Origin: Clostridiales bacterium
GTDB taxonomy: Bacteria; Bacillota; Clostridia; Oscillospirales; Oscillospiraceae
DNA: 32,409 nucleotides
Reading direction: 5' to 3'
Assembly (NCBI GenBank): GCA_004558025.1
Contig: SFEG01000017.1
Location: forward strand, 1-32,409
The translations under genes and the position numbers were made by a program. Below the pieces are notes generated by a model, which saw only the letters and a list, made by a program, of their open reading frames with translations, searched no databases and was not told the DNA's origin. Each line of letters opens with the position of its first letter. The first letter of the stretch is position 1. Positions 24,317 through 32,022 of this stretch are shown one piece after another.

Positions 24317-25111
24317 TCACGACAGCAGGACAGAGTCGGTCTCCTCCTGGACGCCGGCCTTTTCGGCGAAGCGCTCGAGGAGGTCGGCCTTGGTAAGGCG
24401 GCTTTTTTCCTCGCCGGAGATGTCGAGGACGATGCGGCCTCTGTCCATCATGATAAGGCGGTTACCGTGGCGGATGGCATCGGTCATGTTGTGCGTTATC
24501 ATGAGCGCTGTGAGCTTATTCTCGCTGATGATCTTATCGGAAAGCTCAAGCACCTTTTTGGCCGTGCCGGGGTCGAGGGCGGCGGTGTGCTCATCAAGGA
24601 GCAGCAGCTTCGGGGTCTGAAGCGAAGCCATGAGCAGCGTCAGTGCCTGACGCTGGCCGCCGGAGAGCAGGCCGACCTTCGCGGTGAGCCTATCCTCAAG
24701 GCCGAGGCCGAGGGTCGCAAGCTTTTCGCGGTAGGCCTCGCGTTCGGCGTTGGTCACGCCCCACTTGAGGCCGCGCTTTTGGCCGCGGCGCAGAGCCAGC
24801 GCGAGGTTTTCCTCGATCTGCATGTGGGGCGCGGTGCCCATCATGGGGTCCTGGAACACGCGGCCGATGTATTTGGCGCGCTTGTACTCGGGCATGCCGG
24901 TCACGTCCTCGCCATCGATGAGTATAGCGCCGGAATCGACAGGCCACACGCCCGCAACGGCGTTTAAAAGCGTCGATTTGCCCGCGCCGTTGCCGCCGAT
25001 GACGGTGACGAAGTCGCCGTCGTTGAGGCTGAGGCTGAGATTCGTCAGTGCGTGCTTTTCGTTTATGGTTCCGGGGTTAAAGGTCTTTGAAACGTTTTTT
25101 ATCTCCAGCAT
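24317..25111 (-). CDS. ABC transporter ATP-binding protein, TrpX-type system 1
   Basis: At 264 residues it has Walker A GGNGAGKST, signature LLSGGQRQAL, Walker B KLLLLDEHTAALDP and the H-loop in ITHN. It energises the neighbouring permease. Its start shares the permease stop (TAATG), so translation is coupled. It is clearly paralogous to the ATPase at 30607; both share SKTFNPGT and the unusual DEHTAALDPGTA. Substrate is likely an aromatic or other amino acid or a small metabolite, judged by paralogy. Confidence 0.93.
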   Translation of the reverse strand: MLEIKNVSKTFNPGTINEKHALTNLSLSLNDGDFVTVIGGNGAGKSTLLNAVAGVWPVDSGAILIDGEDVTGMPEYKRAKYIGRVFQDPMMGTAPHMQIEENLALALRRGQKRGLKWGVTNAEREAYREKLATLGLGLEDRLTAKVGLLSGGQRQALTLLMASLQTPKLLLLDEHTAALDPGTAKKVLELSDKIISENKLTALMITHNMTDAIRHGNRLIMMDRGRIVLDISGEEKSRLTKADLLERFAEKAGVQEETDSVLLS

Positions 25112-26094
25112 TACGCATCGCTCCTTTCGCTCAGCGCTCTTTTCTTCGAGCGCGCAAACGAGCTTTTTGACCGCGCCTTGAGCTGCGGTATTGCAAGGAA
25201 TATAGCAACGATGATCGCGGTGAACAGCTTCAGATCGTTCGGGTCGAGCTTCAGCCACAGGATGACGACCATGACAGCGTAGTAGATAACGCCGCCGAAG
25301 ATTATAAAGCTGAGCTTTACCGCGAAGTTGCAGCCCTTGCTGAATATCGCGTCGCACAGGATCTCGCCGATGACGATTGCAGCAAGGCCGATGACGATGG
25401 CGCCGCGGCCCATGCTGACGTCGGCCGTGCCCTGGAACTGGGTCATAAGGCCGCCGGCGAGAGCGACGATGCCGTTTGAGATGCCGAGGCCTATGACCTT
25501 CATGGTCTCGATGTGGATGCCCTGGGCGCGGCTCATCGCGGGGTTATCGCCCGTTGCGCGCAGTGCGCTTCCCTGCTCGGTGCCGAAGTACCAGTAGGAT
25601 AGAGCGACGATGACGGCCGCTATGACAAGTCCGACGAGTATCGCCTGCGTGATGTGCAGCGAGGAAAGGAGAAAACCATTGCCGTTTTCCCAGAACATAC
25701 CGAACTTCTGCACGCTGGCGGTCTGGTTTGCCTTGGTCATGATGCGCAGGTTTATCGAATACAGCGCAAACTGCGTCAGGATACCGGCGAGGATGGCCGG
25801 TATACCGAGCTTTGTGTGCAGAAAGCCTGTGCACAGGCCGGTGAGCACGCCGACGACTATTGCGATCAGCAGCGCCGCCCACGCGGGCATACCTGCCAGC
25901 AGAAGCATTACCGTTACGGCGCCGCCGGTGGCAAACGAACCGTCAACGGTCATATCGGGGATATCCAGCAGGCGGAAGGTTATGAACACGCCCAAGGCCA
26001 TGAGACCCCATATTATGCCCTGCGCGACCGCGGCCGGCATTCTTCCTATAAGGTTAGTCACGCTCAGAGCGGACAGGTATACGGACATTGTCAT
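25111..26094 (-). CDS. ABC transporter permease, TrpX-type system 1
   Basis: A 327-residue permease of the branched-chain/BPD_transp_2 superfamily with about nine hydrophobic segments. It includes the DIPDMTVDGSFATGGA segment typical of TrpY/YtlC-type permeases and the cytoplasmic coupling region SALRATGDNPAMSRAQGI. The tail is basic. It lies 34 bases after the binding-protein gene; GAGG is eight bases before ATG 26094. An ATG two codons further in is a less well-spaced alternative. Confidence 0.92.
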   Translation of the reverse strand: MTMSVYLSALSVTNLIGRMPAAVAQGIIWGLMALGVFITFRLLDIPDMTVDGSFATGGAVTVMLLLAGMPAWAALLIAIVVGVLTGLCTGFLHTKLGIPAILAGILTQFALYSINLRIMTKANQTASVQKFGMFWENGNGFLLSSLHITQAILVGLVIAAVIVALSYWYFGTEQGSALRATGDNPAMSRAQGIHIETMKVIGLGISNGIVALAGGLMTQFQGTADVSMGRGAIVIGLAAIVIGEILCDAIFSKGCNFAVKLSFIIFGGVIYYAVMVVILWLKLDPNDLKLFTAIIVAIFLAIPQLKARSKSSFARSKKRALSERSDA

Positions 26095-26128
26095 TTCTCA
26101 GACCTCATTTCGGTTTGTTGGTTGTTTA

Positions 26129-27106
26129 TCAGCCGATAGCGGTGTAATCAGAGGGGACGGAGATGCCGAGCTGCTCGCAGATATCGGCATTGTACTTCTT
26201 GACGGGGTTCTGGTAGTACTCGATGGGCATGGAGGAGATATCGCTCTCACCGGTGAGGATCTTTGCAGCCATCTTGCCGGTGGTAACGCCGAGCTCGTAG
26301 TAGTCAATGGACAGAGTTGCGATGCCGCAGCCTTTTGCTATGCCTTCCTCACCTGCGATGATGGGGGTCTTCTTGGGCAGTGCTACGTTGTTTATTGCCT
26401 CGGCGCAGGATGCGGCGGTGTTATCGGTGGGGATGTAAAGTGCGTCGCACTCGTCGCATGCGGTAGCGGTCACGGTAGCAACGTCGTTGGAGTCTGCGAA
26501 GGTGTATACCTTGACGGTGATGCCCTTGTCCTCAAGAGCTGCCTTGACTACGTCTGCCTGGTATACGGAGTTTGCCTCTGCCGAGCAGTAGAGGATGCCG
26601 ACAGTCTTTGCATCGGGCAGGAGCTCGGAGAACATTGCAGCCTGCTGATCGAGCGGAGCGAGGTCGGAGGTGCCGGAAACGTTGCCGCCGACGGTGCCGG
26701 AGAAGTTTTCAATATCAAGCGCAACGCCGTACTCGGTGACAGCGGTGCCGAGGATGGGGATGGACTGAGTAGCGGAAACGGCCGCCTGAAGCGCCGGAGT
26801 CGCATTTGCGAGGATAAGGTCAACGCCTTCGGAAACGAAGCCGTTGCAGATGGTAGAGCAGGTGTTTATATCATTGGATGCGTTCTGCTCAACGAACTGA
26901 ACCTTATCGCCGAGCTCTTCCTTCAGAGCGTCCTTGAAGCCCTGGGTCGCAGCGTCGAGCGCCTGGTGCTGAACAAGCTGGCATATGCCGACGGTGTAGC
27001 TGTCCTTGGCAGCGTCGGCGCCGTTGCCGCCGTTATCGTTTCCGCATGCCGCAACGCTCAGACACATTGCAGCAGCCATTACTAAAGCTGTGATCTTCTT
27101 TTTCAT
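26129..27106 (-). CDS. ABC substrate-binding lipoprotein, TrpX-type system 1
   Basis: A 325-residue lipoprotein with the lipobox SVAAC (Cys 21) and the ABC_sub_bind (PF04392) fold: YTVGICQLVQHQALDAATQGF, then VDLILANATPALQAA, GTVGGNVSGTSD and a TVGILY core. A typical TrpX-family protein, and paralogous to the one at 28572, though the N-terminal ligand loop differs (QLVQHQAL against NYVDDASL), suggesting a different ligand. AAAGGAG precedes ATG 27106. Upstream lies a long leader with a terminator that should control the whole operon. Confidence 0.93.
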   Translation of the reverse strand: MKKKITALVMAAAMCLSVAACGNDNGGNGADAAKDSYTVGICQLVQHQALDAATQGFKDALKEELGDKVQFVEQNASNDINTCSTICNGFVSEGVDLILANATPALQAAVSATQSIPILGTAVTEYGVALDIENFSGTVGGNVSGTSDLAPLDQQAAMFSELLPDAKTVGILYCSAEANSVYQADVVKAALEDKGITVKVYTFADSNDVATVTATACDECDALYIPTDNTAASCAEAINNVALPKKTPIIAGEEGIAKGCGIATLSIDYYELGVTTGKMAAKILTGESDISSMPIEYYQNPVKKYNADICEQLGISVPSDYTAIG

Positions 27107-27148
27107 ATCGATTTCTCCTTTTTTAATTTAAAGCGCTGAAAATTTGAT

Positions 27149-27185
27149 TAAAAAAACAGGGTGCCGCCGGAATGGCAGCACCCTG
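27149..27185 (-). terminator. Intrinsic terminator in the leader of ABC system 1
   Basis: CAGGGTGC(t)GCC pairs with GGC(g)GCACCCTG and TTTTTTT follows on the minus strand. It lies between the promoter at 27411-27439 and the first structural gene at 27106, so the operon cannot be transcribed unless this site is bypassed. Confidence 0.9.
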
Positions 27186-27197
27186 AGATTTCCCATA

Positions 27198-27353
27198 TCA
27201 GAAAACAGTTTCGGGGCGTTCACACCGGTCGGACAGATTCAAAGCAGCAAAATATCGGTCTGCATAGCAGACCTTAATAAAGCTGAAATAGGAGTAAGCA
27301 GACATTGCGCGTCTGCCGGTGTTTATCATGTTTCTCTCAGTGCAGATGCTCAT
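27198..27353 (-). CDS. Possible aromatic-rich leader peptide
   Basis: A 51-codon frame begins at ATG 27353 behind AAGGGAG. Residues 20-35 read YSYFSFIKVCYADRYF: seven Tyr or Phe codons in 16. The frame ends 13 bases before the terminator stem. It lies in a transcript that holds alternative hairpins made from GCAGAC and GTCTGC. This is the layout of amino-acid attenuators in which ribosome stalling selects between structures. A short frame can arise by chance, and I found no strong antiterminator partner for the terminator arm by eye, so the role is inferred. Confidence 0.45.
   Translation of the reverse strand: MSICTERNMINTGRRAMSAYSYFSFIKVCYADRYFAALNLSDRCERPETVF
27222..27322 (-). promoter_or_regulatory. 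Alternative-hairpin leader of ABC system 1
   Basis: On the minus strand an outer stem ACACCGG (27322-27316) / CCGGTGT (27228-27222) encloses two hairpins: GCAGAC/GTCTGC (27316-27311 with 27303-27298) and GGTCTGC/GCAGACC (27273-27267 with 27263-27257). The four arms share one sequence, so 1:2 plus 3:4 excludes 1:3 or 2:4. No T-box or other known riboswitch signature is present. Confidence 0.6.
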
Positions 27354-27410
27354 TGCCGTATCTCCCTTCATAAAATCGTCCGGCGGAGGCCGCCGTGTTT
27401 TCATGTCGAA

Positions 27411-27439
27411 ATAATAGCGCTTTAAATGGGAAAAGTCAA
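27411..27439 (-). promoter_or_regulatory. Promoter of ABC system 1 leader
   Basis: TTGACT (27439-27434), 17-base spacer, TATTAT (27416-27411) on the minus strand. Transcription would begin near 27404, giving a leader of about 300 bases before the binding-protein start. Confidence 0.8.
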
Positions 27440-27524
27440 CCGTCAATTACAACAAAAGATGAAGCGCATACAAAGAAAAAAACTACATTCGGCACAAAAT
27501 GTGCCGGATGTATAGGTAATTATT

Positions 27525-27972
27525 TTACTGCGCTCTATAGATAAGAGTAACCGCCTGTGCGCGGGTGCAGGTCGCGTCGGGTGAAAATGCGTTTGCGCCG
27601 GTGCCCTTGGTGATGCCGTTTGCGGCTGTAGGTTGCGCCGGAAACAGCGTCAATATTATCAGTGCCGTTCTTAGCTTTGATCTGAGCGAGAATGGCCGTC
27701 TTTGCTGTTTCTAAAAAGCTAACATCTGTCTGATCTCCGCTCTCGAGCACGGCATCAATGGCACTTATGGCAACGCCATTTTCTCCTTCTGTAAGGGTGA
27801 CTGTAACCTTAATTACGTCATCCTTGTATACTTTCGCCGTGCCTGTGTACGTTCCGGGTGTGTAGGTGCTATTCACCGTCGCGGCGAGCGCCGTTACGGG
27901 CAGAAGGCTGAACACCATGATCGCAGCAAGCAGCAGCGACAGGATCTTCGTTCTGATCGTTCTTGTTATCAT
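27525..27972 (-). pseudogene. Exported FMN-binding-domain protein fused out of frame to an SLH end
   Basis: ATG 27972 has AAAGGAAG upstream and starts a signal peptide (ends VTALAA, about residue 31). An FMN-binding domain follows (GTYTGTAKVYKDD to DNIDAVSGATYS). Ser or Thr in the SGATYS motif is where such domains bind or covalently attach FMN. Directly after GATYS the frame becomes an Arg/His-rich tail stopping at 27535. The next frame instead encodes the end of an SLH motif (NGITKGTG, FSPDATCTRAQAVTLIYR) stopping at 27525. A deletion has thus joined the two domains with a frame change, removing most of the anchor. It sits between the two ABC systems. Confidence 0.75.
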
Positions 27973-28003
27973 ATGACTTCCTTTTCTAAATTTATCCATG
28001 TCA

Positions 28004-28019
28004 GTTAGCATATGCTAAC
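28004..28019. promoter_or_regulatory. Perfect 16-base palindrome, probable operator
   Basis: GTTAGCATATGCTAAC lies 32 bases upstream of the FMN-binding gene start. A related partial copy, GTTAGCAGTTGCTAC, occurs at about 28080-28094. The form is that of a homodimer site for a MarR- or DtxR-type regulator. An iron link is plausible but not shown. No regulator gene is in the window. Confidence 0.65.
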
Positions 28020-28198
28020 TGCAAGATATACTTTTTCGTGCCCTATCCCCTTCATCGGGGGGGATATTTCAAACTTTTGAGTTAGCAGTTGCTACTGGTC
28101 GGCAAAAAATTAATTCCTATCAAGTTCCTGTGTATTATAACCGACGGCCGCGCCGATTGCAAGAAAAATTTTCAGCGATAAAAATTTTATTTTGGGGC
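28020..28198. other. Intergenic stretch without genes
   Basis: It holds a short stem ATCCCC/GGGGAT near 28042-28068 and the second palindrome-like site near 28080. Otherwise it is AT-rich and I see nothing more until the T-box promoter. Confidence 0.5.
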
Positions 28199-28226
28199 TT
28201 GACAAGCGAAAATGAGGTGCTATAAT
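28199..28226 (+). promoter_or_regulatory. Promoter of the trpXYZ T-box transcript
   Basis: TTGACA (28199-28204), 16-base spacer, TATAAT (28221-28226). Transcription should begin near 28233. Confidence 0.88.
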
Positions 28227-28232
28227 TGCAGC

Positions 28233-28507
28233 ATCAAACCTGTGACGAAGAGTAGTAGCTTCGATAAACCGGCGTTAAGAGAACCGTGGGTGGTGAGATC
28301 ACGGTCGGCGGCGCGGAGTGAATGGACTTCGGAGGGCGGCTTGAAAAAGCAGATGCTTGAGTAGATGCCGACGGGATCCCTCCCGTTATCAATCGGGGTG
28401 CGTATGATGGTACGCATAAGCGAGCGGACGGATTTTTCGTCAATTTGGGTGGTATCGCAGGAGCGCAGCTCTTGTCCCATTGTTGGGATAGGAGGCTGCT
28501 TTTTTTG
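28233..28507 (+). promoter_or_regulatory. T-box leader, specifier TGG (tryptophan)
   Basis: Canonical features appear in order: the stem I 5' side with GAAGAGTAGTAG, the distal-loop side GAGAACCGTGGGTGG, the specifier loop GAA-TGG-AC at about 28323-28330, stems II and III, the T-box sequence GGGTGGTATCGCAGG (about 28446-28461), then the terminator. The codon after the invariant GAA is TGG, so uncharged tRNA-Trp should allow read-through. The bulge reads UGGU; with the usual G discriminator of tRNA-Trp this needs a wobble pair. Confidence 0.93.
28465..28507 (+). terminator. T-box terminator
   Basis: GCAGCTCTTGTCCCA pairs with TGGGATAGGAGGCTGC apart from small mismatches, followed by seven T residues. 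The competing antiterminator is formed by the T-box sequence just before. Confidence 0.92.
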
Positions 28508-28571
28508 TTTTATAAGCAAGCTCCCCTCCATCTGCACCCAAGCTACAAAAACATTTTTGGAGGAAAAAACG

Positions 28572-29639
28572 ATGAAAAACAGCATCATCAAAAAAGCACT
28601 CGCGCTTGTTTGCGCACTGGCAATGGTATTTACCCTGTGCGCCTGCGGCAGTCAGACCAAGGGCGGCGACAATGACAACGACAGCGCCAAGGTCTATAAG
28701 GTCGGCATCTGCAACTATGTCGACGACGCATCCCTCAACCAGATAGTCGAGAACATCCAGTCTCAGCTCAAGGCCATCGGCGAAGAAAAGGGCGTTACCT
28801 TTGAGGTAAGCTACGATAACTGCAATGCCGACGCGACCGTTATGGAGCAGATAATCTCCAACTTCATCGCCGAGGACGTTGACCTCATGATCGGCGTTGC
28901 GACCCCCGTTGCGATGCGCATGCAGGCTCTGACCGAGGATAACGAGATCCCCGTCGTGTTCTCCGCAGTTTCCGACCCCGTCGGCGCTGAGCTCGTCGAG
29001 AGCCTCGATAAGCCGGGCGCAAACGTCACCGGCACCAGCGACTACCTCGACGCGGACGCTGTCATGAACCTCATCTTCGCAAATGACCCCGATGCAAAGA
29101 AGATCGGCCTGCTGTACGACGTCGGCCAGGACTCCTCCACCGCATCTATCGAAGCAGCAAAGAAATACCTCGCCGACAAGGGCGTTGAGGTAGTCGAGCA
29201 CACCGGCTCCACCGCAGACGAGGTCATGCTCGCAGCCGAGGCAATGGTAGCAGACGGCGTTGACGCAGTTTTCACCCCGACCGACAACTCCATCATGAAG
29301 GCAGAGCTCGCGATCTACGAGACGCTCGCAAAGGCAGGCATCCCCCACTACACCGGCGCTGACTCCTTCGCACTCAACGGCGCATTCCTCGGCTACGGCG
29401 TAGACTACGCAAACCTCGGCGTCGAGACCGCAAACATGGTGGCCGACATCCTTCTCAACGGCGCAGACCCCGCGATTATGGCAGTCAAGACCTTCGATAA
29501 CGGCACCGCGACCATCAACACCGAGATCTGCACCGAGCTCGGTTACGATTACGACACCGTCACAAAGGCCTTCGAGCCCTACTGCACCAAGATAAACACC
29601 ATCACGACCGCTGAAAGCTTCAGCGACGTCCAGCAGTAA
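28572..29639 (+). CDS. trpX: Tryptophan ABC transporter substrate-binding lipoprotein
   Basis: A 355-residue lipoprotein with lipobox LCAC (Cys 25) and the ABC_sub_bind fold: YKVGICNYVDDASLNQIVENI, VDLMIGVATPVAMRMQ, PVVFSAVSDPVGAELV, NVTGTSDYLD, KKIGLLYD and AVFTPTDN. TrpX-type proteins are often under Trp or Tyr T-boxes, and here a Trp T-box precedes it. GGAGG lies before ATG 28572. It heads a plus-strand operon with permease and ATPase and is paralogous to the protein at 26129. Confidence 0.94.
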   Translation: MKNSIIKKALALVCALAMVFTLCACGSQTKGGDNDNDSAKVYKVGICNYVDDASLNQIVENIQSQLKAIGEEKGVTFEVSYDNCNADATVMEQIISNFIAEDVDLMIGVATPVAMRMQALTEDNEIPVVFSAVSDPVGAELVESLDKPGANVTGTSDYLDADAVMNLIFANDPDAKKIGLLYDVGQDSSTASIEAAKKYLADKGVEVVEHTGSTADEVMLAAEAMVADGVDAVFTPTDNSIMKAELAIYETLAKAGIPHYTGADSFALNGAFLGYGVDYANLGVETANMVADILLNGADPAIMAVKTFDNGTATINTEICTELGYDYDTVTKAFEPYCTKINTITTAESFSDVQQ

Positions 29640-29672
29640 TAAACAGACCCCACACAGGAAAGAGGAAACGAC

Positions 29673-30605
29673 ATGGATATTGCAACGATACTGAGTCTCG
29701 GGCAGACGGCGCTTGAGCTGGGACTTATCTGCTCGCTGACGGTGCTCGCACTGTATTTGAGCTACAGCATGCTCAACGTCTGCGACCTGTCCACCGACGG
29801 CTGCTTCACCCTCGGCGCCGCGGTCGGCGCGATAGTCGTACTCTCGGGGCATCCGTATCTTGCGATACCCGCCGCGATGGCCGCCGGCGTGTGCTCGGGC
29901 TTTGTGACCGCAATATTGCAGACAAAGCTCGGCGTTGACAGTCTGCTGGCCGGCATCATCGTGAACACCGGACTTTATTCGATAAACATCGCCATCATGG
30001 GCGGCTCTTCGCTTCTTAACATGAACAAGGCCGACACCGTATTCTCGCTCATGAAGGAGCTTCTCAAGGGCACGGTCTTTGCAAAGCAGTATAAGCTCGC
30101 GGTCGCGCTCATCGCGGTGATCGTCATCCTCGTTCTGCTTACCCTGTTTCTCAAGACCCGCCTCGGCCTTGCGATACGTGCAACGGGCAACAATCCCGAC
30201 ATGGTGCGCTCATCGTCCATAAACACCGCATTCACGACCATAGTCGGTCTGTGCATCGCGGGCTCGTTCACGGCGCTGTCCGGCTGCCTGCTGGCTCAGT
30301 CGCAGAAGGCCGTCGATATAAACATCGGCACCGGCATGGTCACCATCGCACTGGCCTCCCTGCTCATCGGCGGCGTTATCATGGGCAAGGGCGGCATCTT
30401 CACCCGGGCCGTGGGCGTTGTGCTCGGCTCTGTTCTGTTCAGGCTGGTTTACACCATAGCGCTGCGCTTTGATATGCCGGCATTCATGCTCAAGCTCATA
30501 TCCTCGATCATCGTCGTGCTTGCGATATCGATACCTTATCTCAAAAAGCAGATGCCGATGATAAAGCGTCGGCTCGGCCTTAAAACTCAGAAGGGCGGTG
30601 TTTGA
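29673..30605 (+). CDS. trpY: Tryptophan ABC transporter permease
   Basis: A 310-residue permease with about eight or nine hydrophobic segments. It carries NVCDLSTDGCFTLGAAVGA and the coupling region LAIRATGNNPDMVRSSSI, which match the system 1 permease positions. The tail is basic. GAGG precedes ATG 29673, 33 bases after trpX. Substrate is inferred from the shared T-box leader. Confidence 0.93.
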   Translation: MDIATILSLGQTALELGLICSLTVLALYLSYSMLNVCDLSTDGCFTLGAAVGAIVVLSGHPYLAIPAAMAAGVCSGFVTAILQTKLGVDSLLAGIIVNTGLYSINIAIMGGSSLLNMNKADTVFSLMKELLKGTVFAKQYKLAVALIAVIVILVLLTLFLKTRLGLAIRATGNNPDMVRSSSINTAFTTIVGLCIAGSFTALSGCLLAQSQKAVDINIGTGMVTIALASLLIGGVIMGKGGIFTRAVGVVLGSVLFRLVYTIALRFDMPAFMLKLISSIIVVLAISIPYLKKQMPMIKRRLGLKTQKGGV

Positions 30606-30606
30606 C

Positions 30607-31392
30607 ATGCTGAAGCTAAACAACATCAGCAAAACCTTTAATCCCGGAACGGTCAACGAAAAAGCCGCCCTGAGCGGACTTTCGCTCGACGTGCGCGACG
30701 GCGACTTCATCACCATCATCGGCGCAAACGGCGCGGGAAAATCTACGCTGTTCAATACCGTCGCAGGGAGCTTCTTCACCGACAGCGGCAGCATCGAGCT
30801 CGACGGGAAGGACATCACCTTCATGCCCGAGCACAAGCGCGCACGCAGCATAGGAAGACTGTTTCAGGATCCAATGCGCGGCAGCGCGCCCGGCATGAGC
30901 ATCGAGGAAAACCTCGCAATGGCGGCAAAACGCGGCGGCTGGTTTTCGCACATAACCAAGGTAGACCGCGCCATGTTCCGCGAAAGGCTCGCGCTTTTGG
31001 ATATGGGGCTCGAGGACAGGCTCACGCAGCCCGTCGGTCTTCTGTCCGGCGGCCAGCGTCAGGCGCTGACCCTGCTGATGGCGACGATAGTTCCGCCGAA
31101 GCTCCTGCTTCTGGACGAGCACACGGCGGCGCTCGACCCCGGCACAGCCGAAAAGGTGCTGGAGCTCACTAAAAGCATCGTCGCAAACGACAAGATCACC
31201 TGCATGATGATAACGCACAACATGCAGTCGGCGCTCGACCTCGGAAACCGCACGCTTATGATGGATAAGGGAAATATCATCATGGACGTGTCCGGCTCGG
31301 AGCGCGATGGCATGACAGTGCAGGATTTCCTCGACCGCTTCAAGGCCGGTTCAGGCAAGGCGCTCGATAATGACCGAATGCTTCTGAACTGA
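30607..31392 (+). CDS. trpZ: Tryptophan ABC transporter ATP-binding protein
   Basis: A 261-residue ATPase with Walker A GANGAGKST, signature LLSGGQRQAL, Walker B KLLLLDEHTAALDP and H-loop ITHN. ATG 30607 lies just past the permease stop and is preceded by AGGGCGG; a GTG at 30598, overlapping trpY, is the other possible start. Together with trpX and trpY it forms a complete importer. Confidence 0.93.
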   Translation: MLKLNNISKTFNPGTVNEKAALSGLSLDVRDGDFITIIGANGAGKSTLFNTVAGSFFTDSGSIELDGKDITFMPEHKRARSIGRLFQDPMRGSAPGMSIEENLAMAAKRGGWFSHITKVDRAMFRERLALLDMGLEDRLTQPVGLLSGGQRQALTLLMATIVPPKLLLLDEHTAALDPGTAEKVLELTKSIVANDKITCMMITHNMQSALDLGNRTLMMDKGNIIMDVSGSERDGMTVQDFLDRFKAGSGKALDNDRMLLN

Positions 31393-31401
31393 AAAATCAA
31401 A

Positions 31402-31495
31402 AAGAGAGTGAAGATCAAATTGATATGCTCCCCCTATGGGAGGCAGTGAAATAAAACACTGTTTCCAAAGGGGGAGCATATCACTACGCTCTCTT
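31402..31495. repeat. Long inverted repeat, possible MITE-like element
   Basis: A perfect 14-base arm TGATATGCTCCCCC (31421-31434) / GGGGGAGCATATCA (31470-31483) encloses a weaker GGCAGTG/CACTG stem. An outer AAGAGAG/CTCTCTT (31402-31408, 31489-31495) flanks it. There is no T run, so it is not a simple terminator. It marks the change from the intact operon to the gene debris on the right. Confidence 0.6.
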
Positions 31496-31523
31496 AAATG
31501 TATTTTGTGGGTAATTTAAATTT

Positions 31524-31706
31524 TTACGCGAGTTTGATTTTTGCAGCGCGCTTTTTGCCGTACATAATTATGCCGACGAGGTAAACAACTGCGCAGACAG
31601 TGCCGACGATGTAGGCTGCCGTCCAGGACATGTTGAAGCCGATCTGGGCGTTCATTATATAGGTGATGGTGACAAAGGCGTAGAATGCGCCGGGGATAAG
31701 AGGCAT
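31524..31706 (-). pseudogene. C-terminal remnant of a CstA-like transporter
   Basis: About 60 residues beginning LIPGAFYAFVTITYIMNAQIGFN and ending in a helix plus GKKRAAKIKLA match, by memory, the last two membrane segments of carbon-starvation protein A, a peptide/pyruvate-type transporter of more than 450 residues. The preceding hundreds of residues are absent; at about 31709 unrelated plus-strand sequence begins. There is no signal for a separate start. Confidence 0.6.
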
Positions 31707-31717
31707 CCATGTATATT

Positions 31718-31857
31718 ATGCTCACACTTCTTGAGGTCAACGGCATTCGCCTTGAATGTACCAACGATGAAATTGTTGAGGTTGGCCTTTCCGTCGCTTC
31801 CGGTAAGATGCTTATGAAGAACTGCGCGACTGGGTTTTTGCGCACAGAGTATATTAA
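31718..31857 (+). pseudogene. Frameshifted C-terminal remnant of a Doc (Fic) toxin
   Basis: The plus strand encodes MLTLLEVNGIRLECTNDEI then VEVGLSVASGKM, the C-terminal part of death-on-curing proteins. After GKM the original frame goes astray. One base over, it continues as YEELRDWVFAHRVY and stops at 31857, which is the expected ending. The N-terminal Fic motif (HPFxxGN) is missing. It is thus a double casualty, 5' deletion and a one-base loss. No Phd-like antitoxin is next to it. Confidence 0.75.
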
Positions 31858-31863
31858 ACATTA

Positions 31864-31976
31864 ACTTACCCTGCATATTGAAGTATACAGGGTTTTTAAC
31901 TCCGTCCGTACTGGTGATACCGTCAACTTTGACAGTGTGAGCTAAAATTAGGCTCTTGAACGGATAATTTCAAAAG
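31864..31976. other. Unassigned stretch between remnants
   Basis: On the minus strand a frame reads about HTVKVDGITSTDGVKNPVYF. It may be more of a broken protein, but nothing recognisable surrounds it. Confidence 0.25.
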
Positions 31977-32010
31977 TAAAAGCGGAGGCATTGCGCCTCC
32001 GCTTTTGTTG
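31976..32010. terminator. Bidirectional terminator
   Basis: AAAAGCGGAGGC and GCCTCCGCTTTT are a perfect 12-base stem with a short loop, with T residues on both strands. It ends the minus-strand recombinase fragment. Confidence 0.9.
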
Positions 32011-32022
32011 TTTATAAGGTTC

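Noticed and set aside
25610..27085. 491-codon plus-strand frame opposite the system 1 binding protein and permease
   Set aside because: Antisense shadow of two certain genes.
27107..27440. A T-box for ABC system 1
   Set aside because: No GGGTGG-CGCGG T-box sequence and no specifier-loop AGTA/GAA pair are present in this leader.
28440..29852. 470-codon minus-strand frame opposite trpX
   Set aside because: Antisense of a well-supported gene, with a composition rich in Val, Asp and Gly that mirrors trpX codons.
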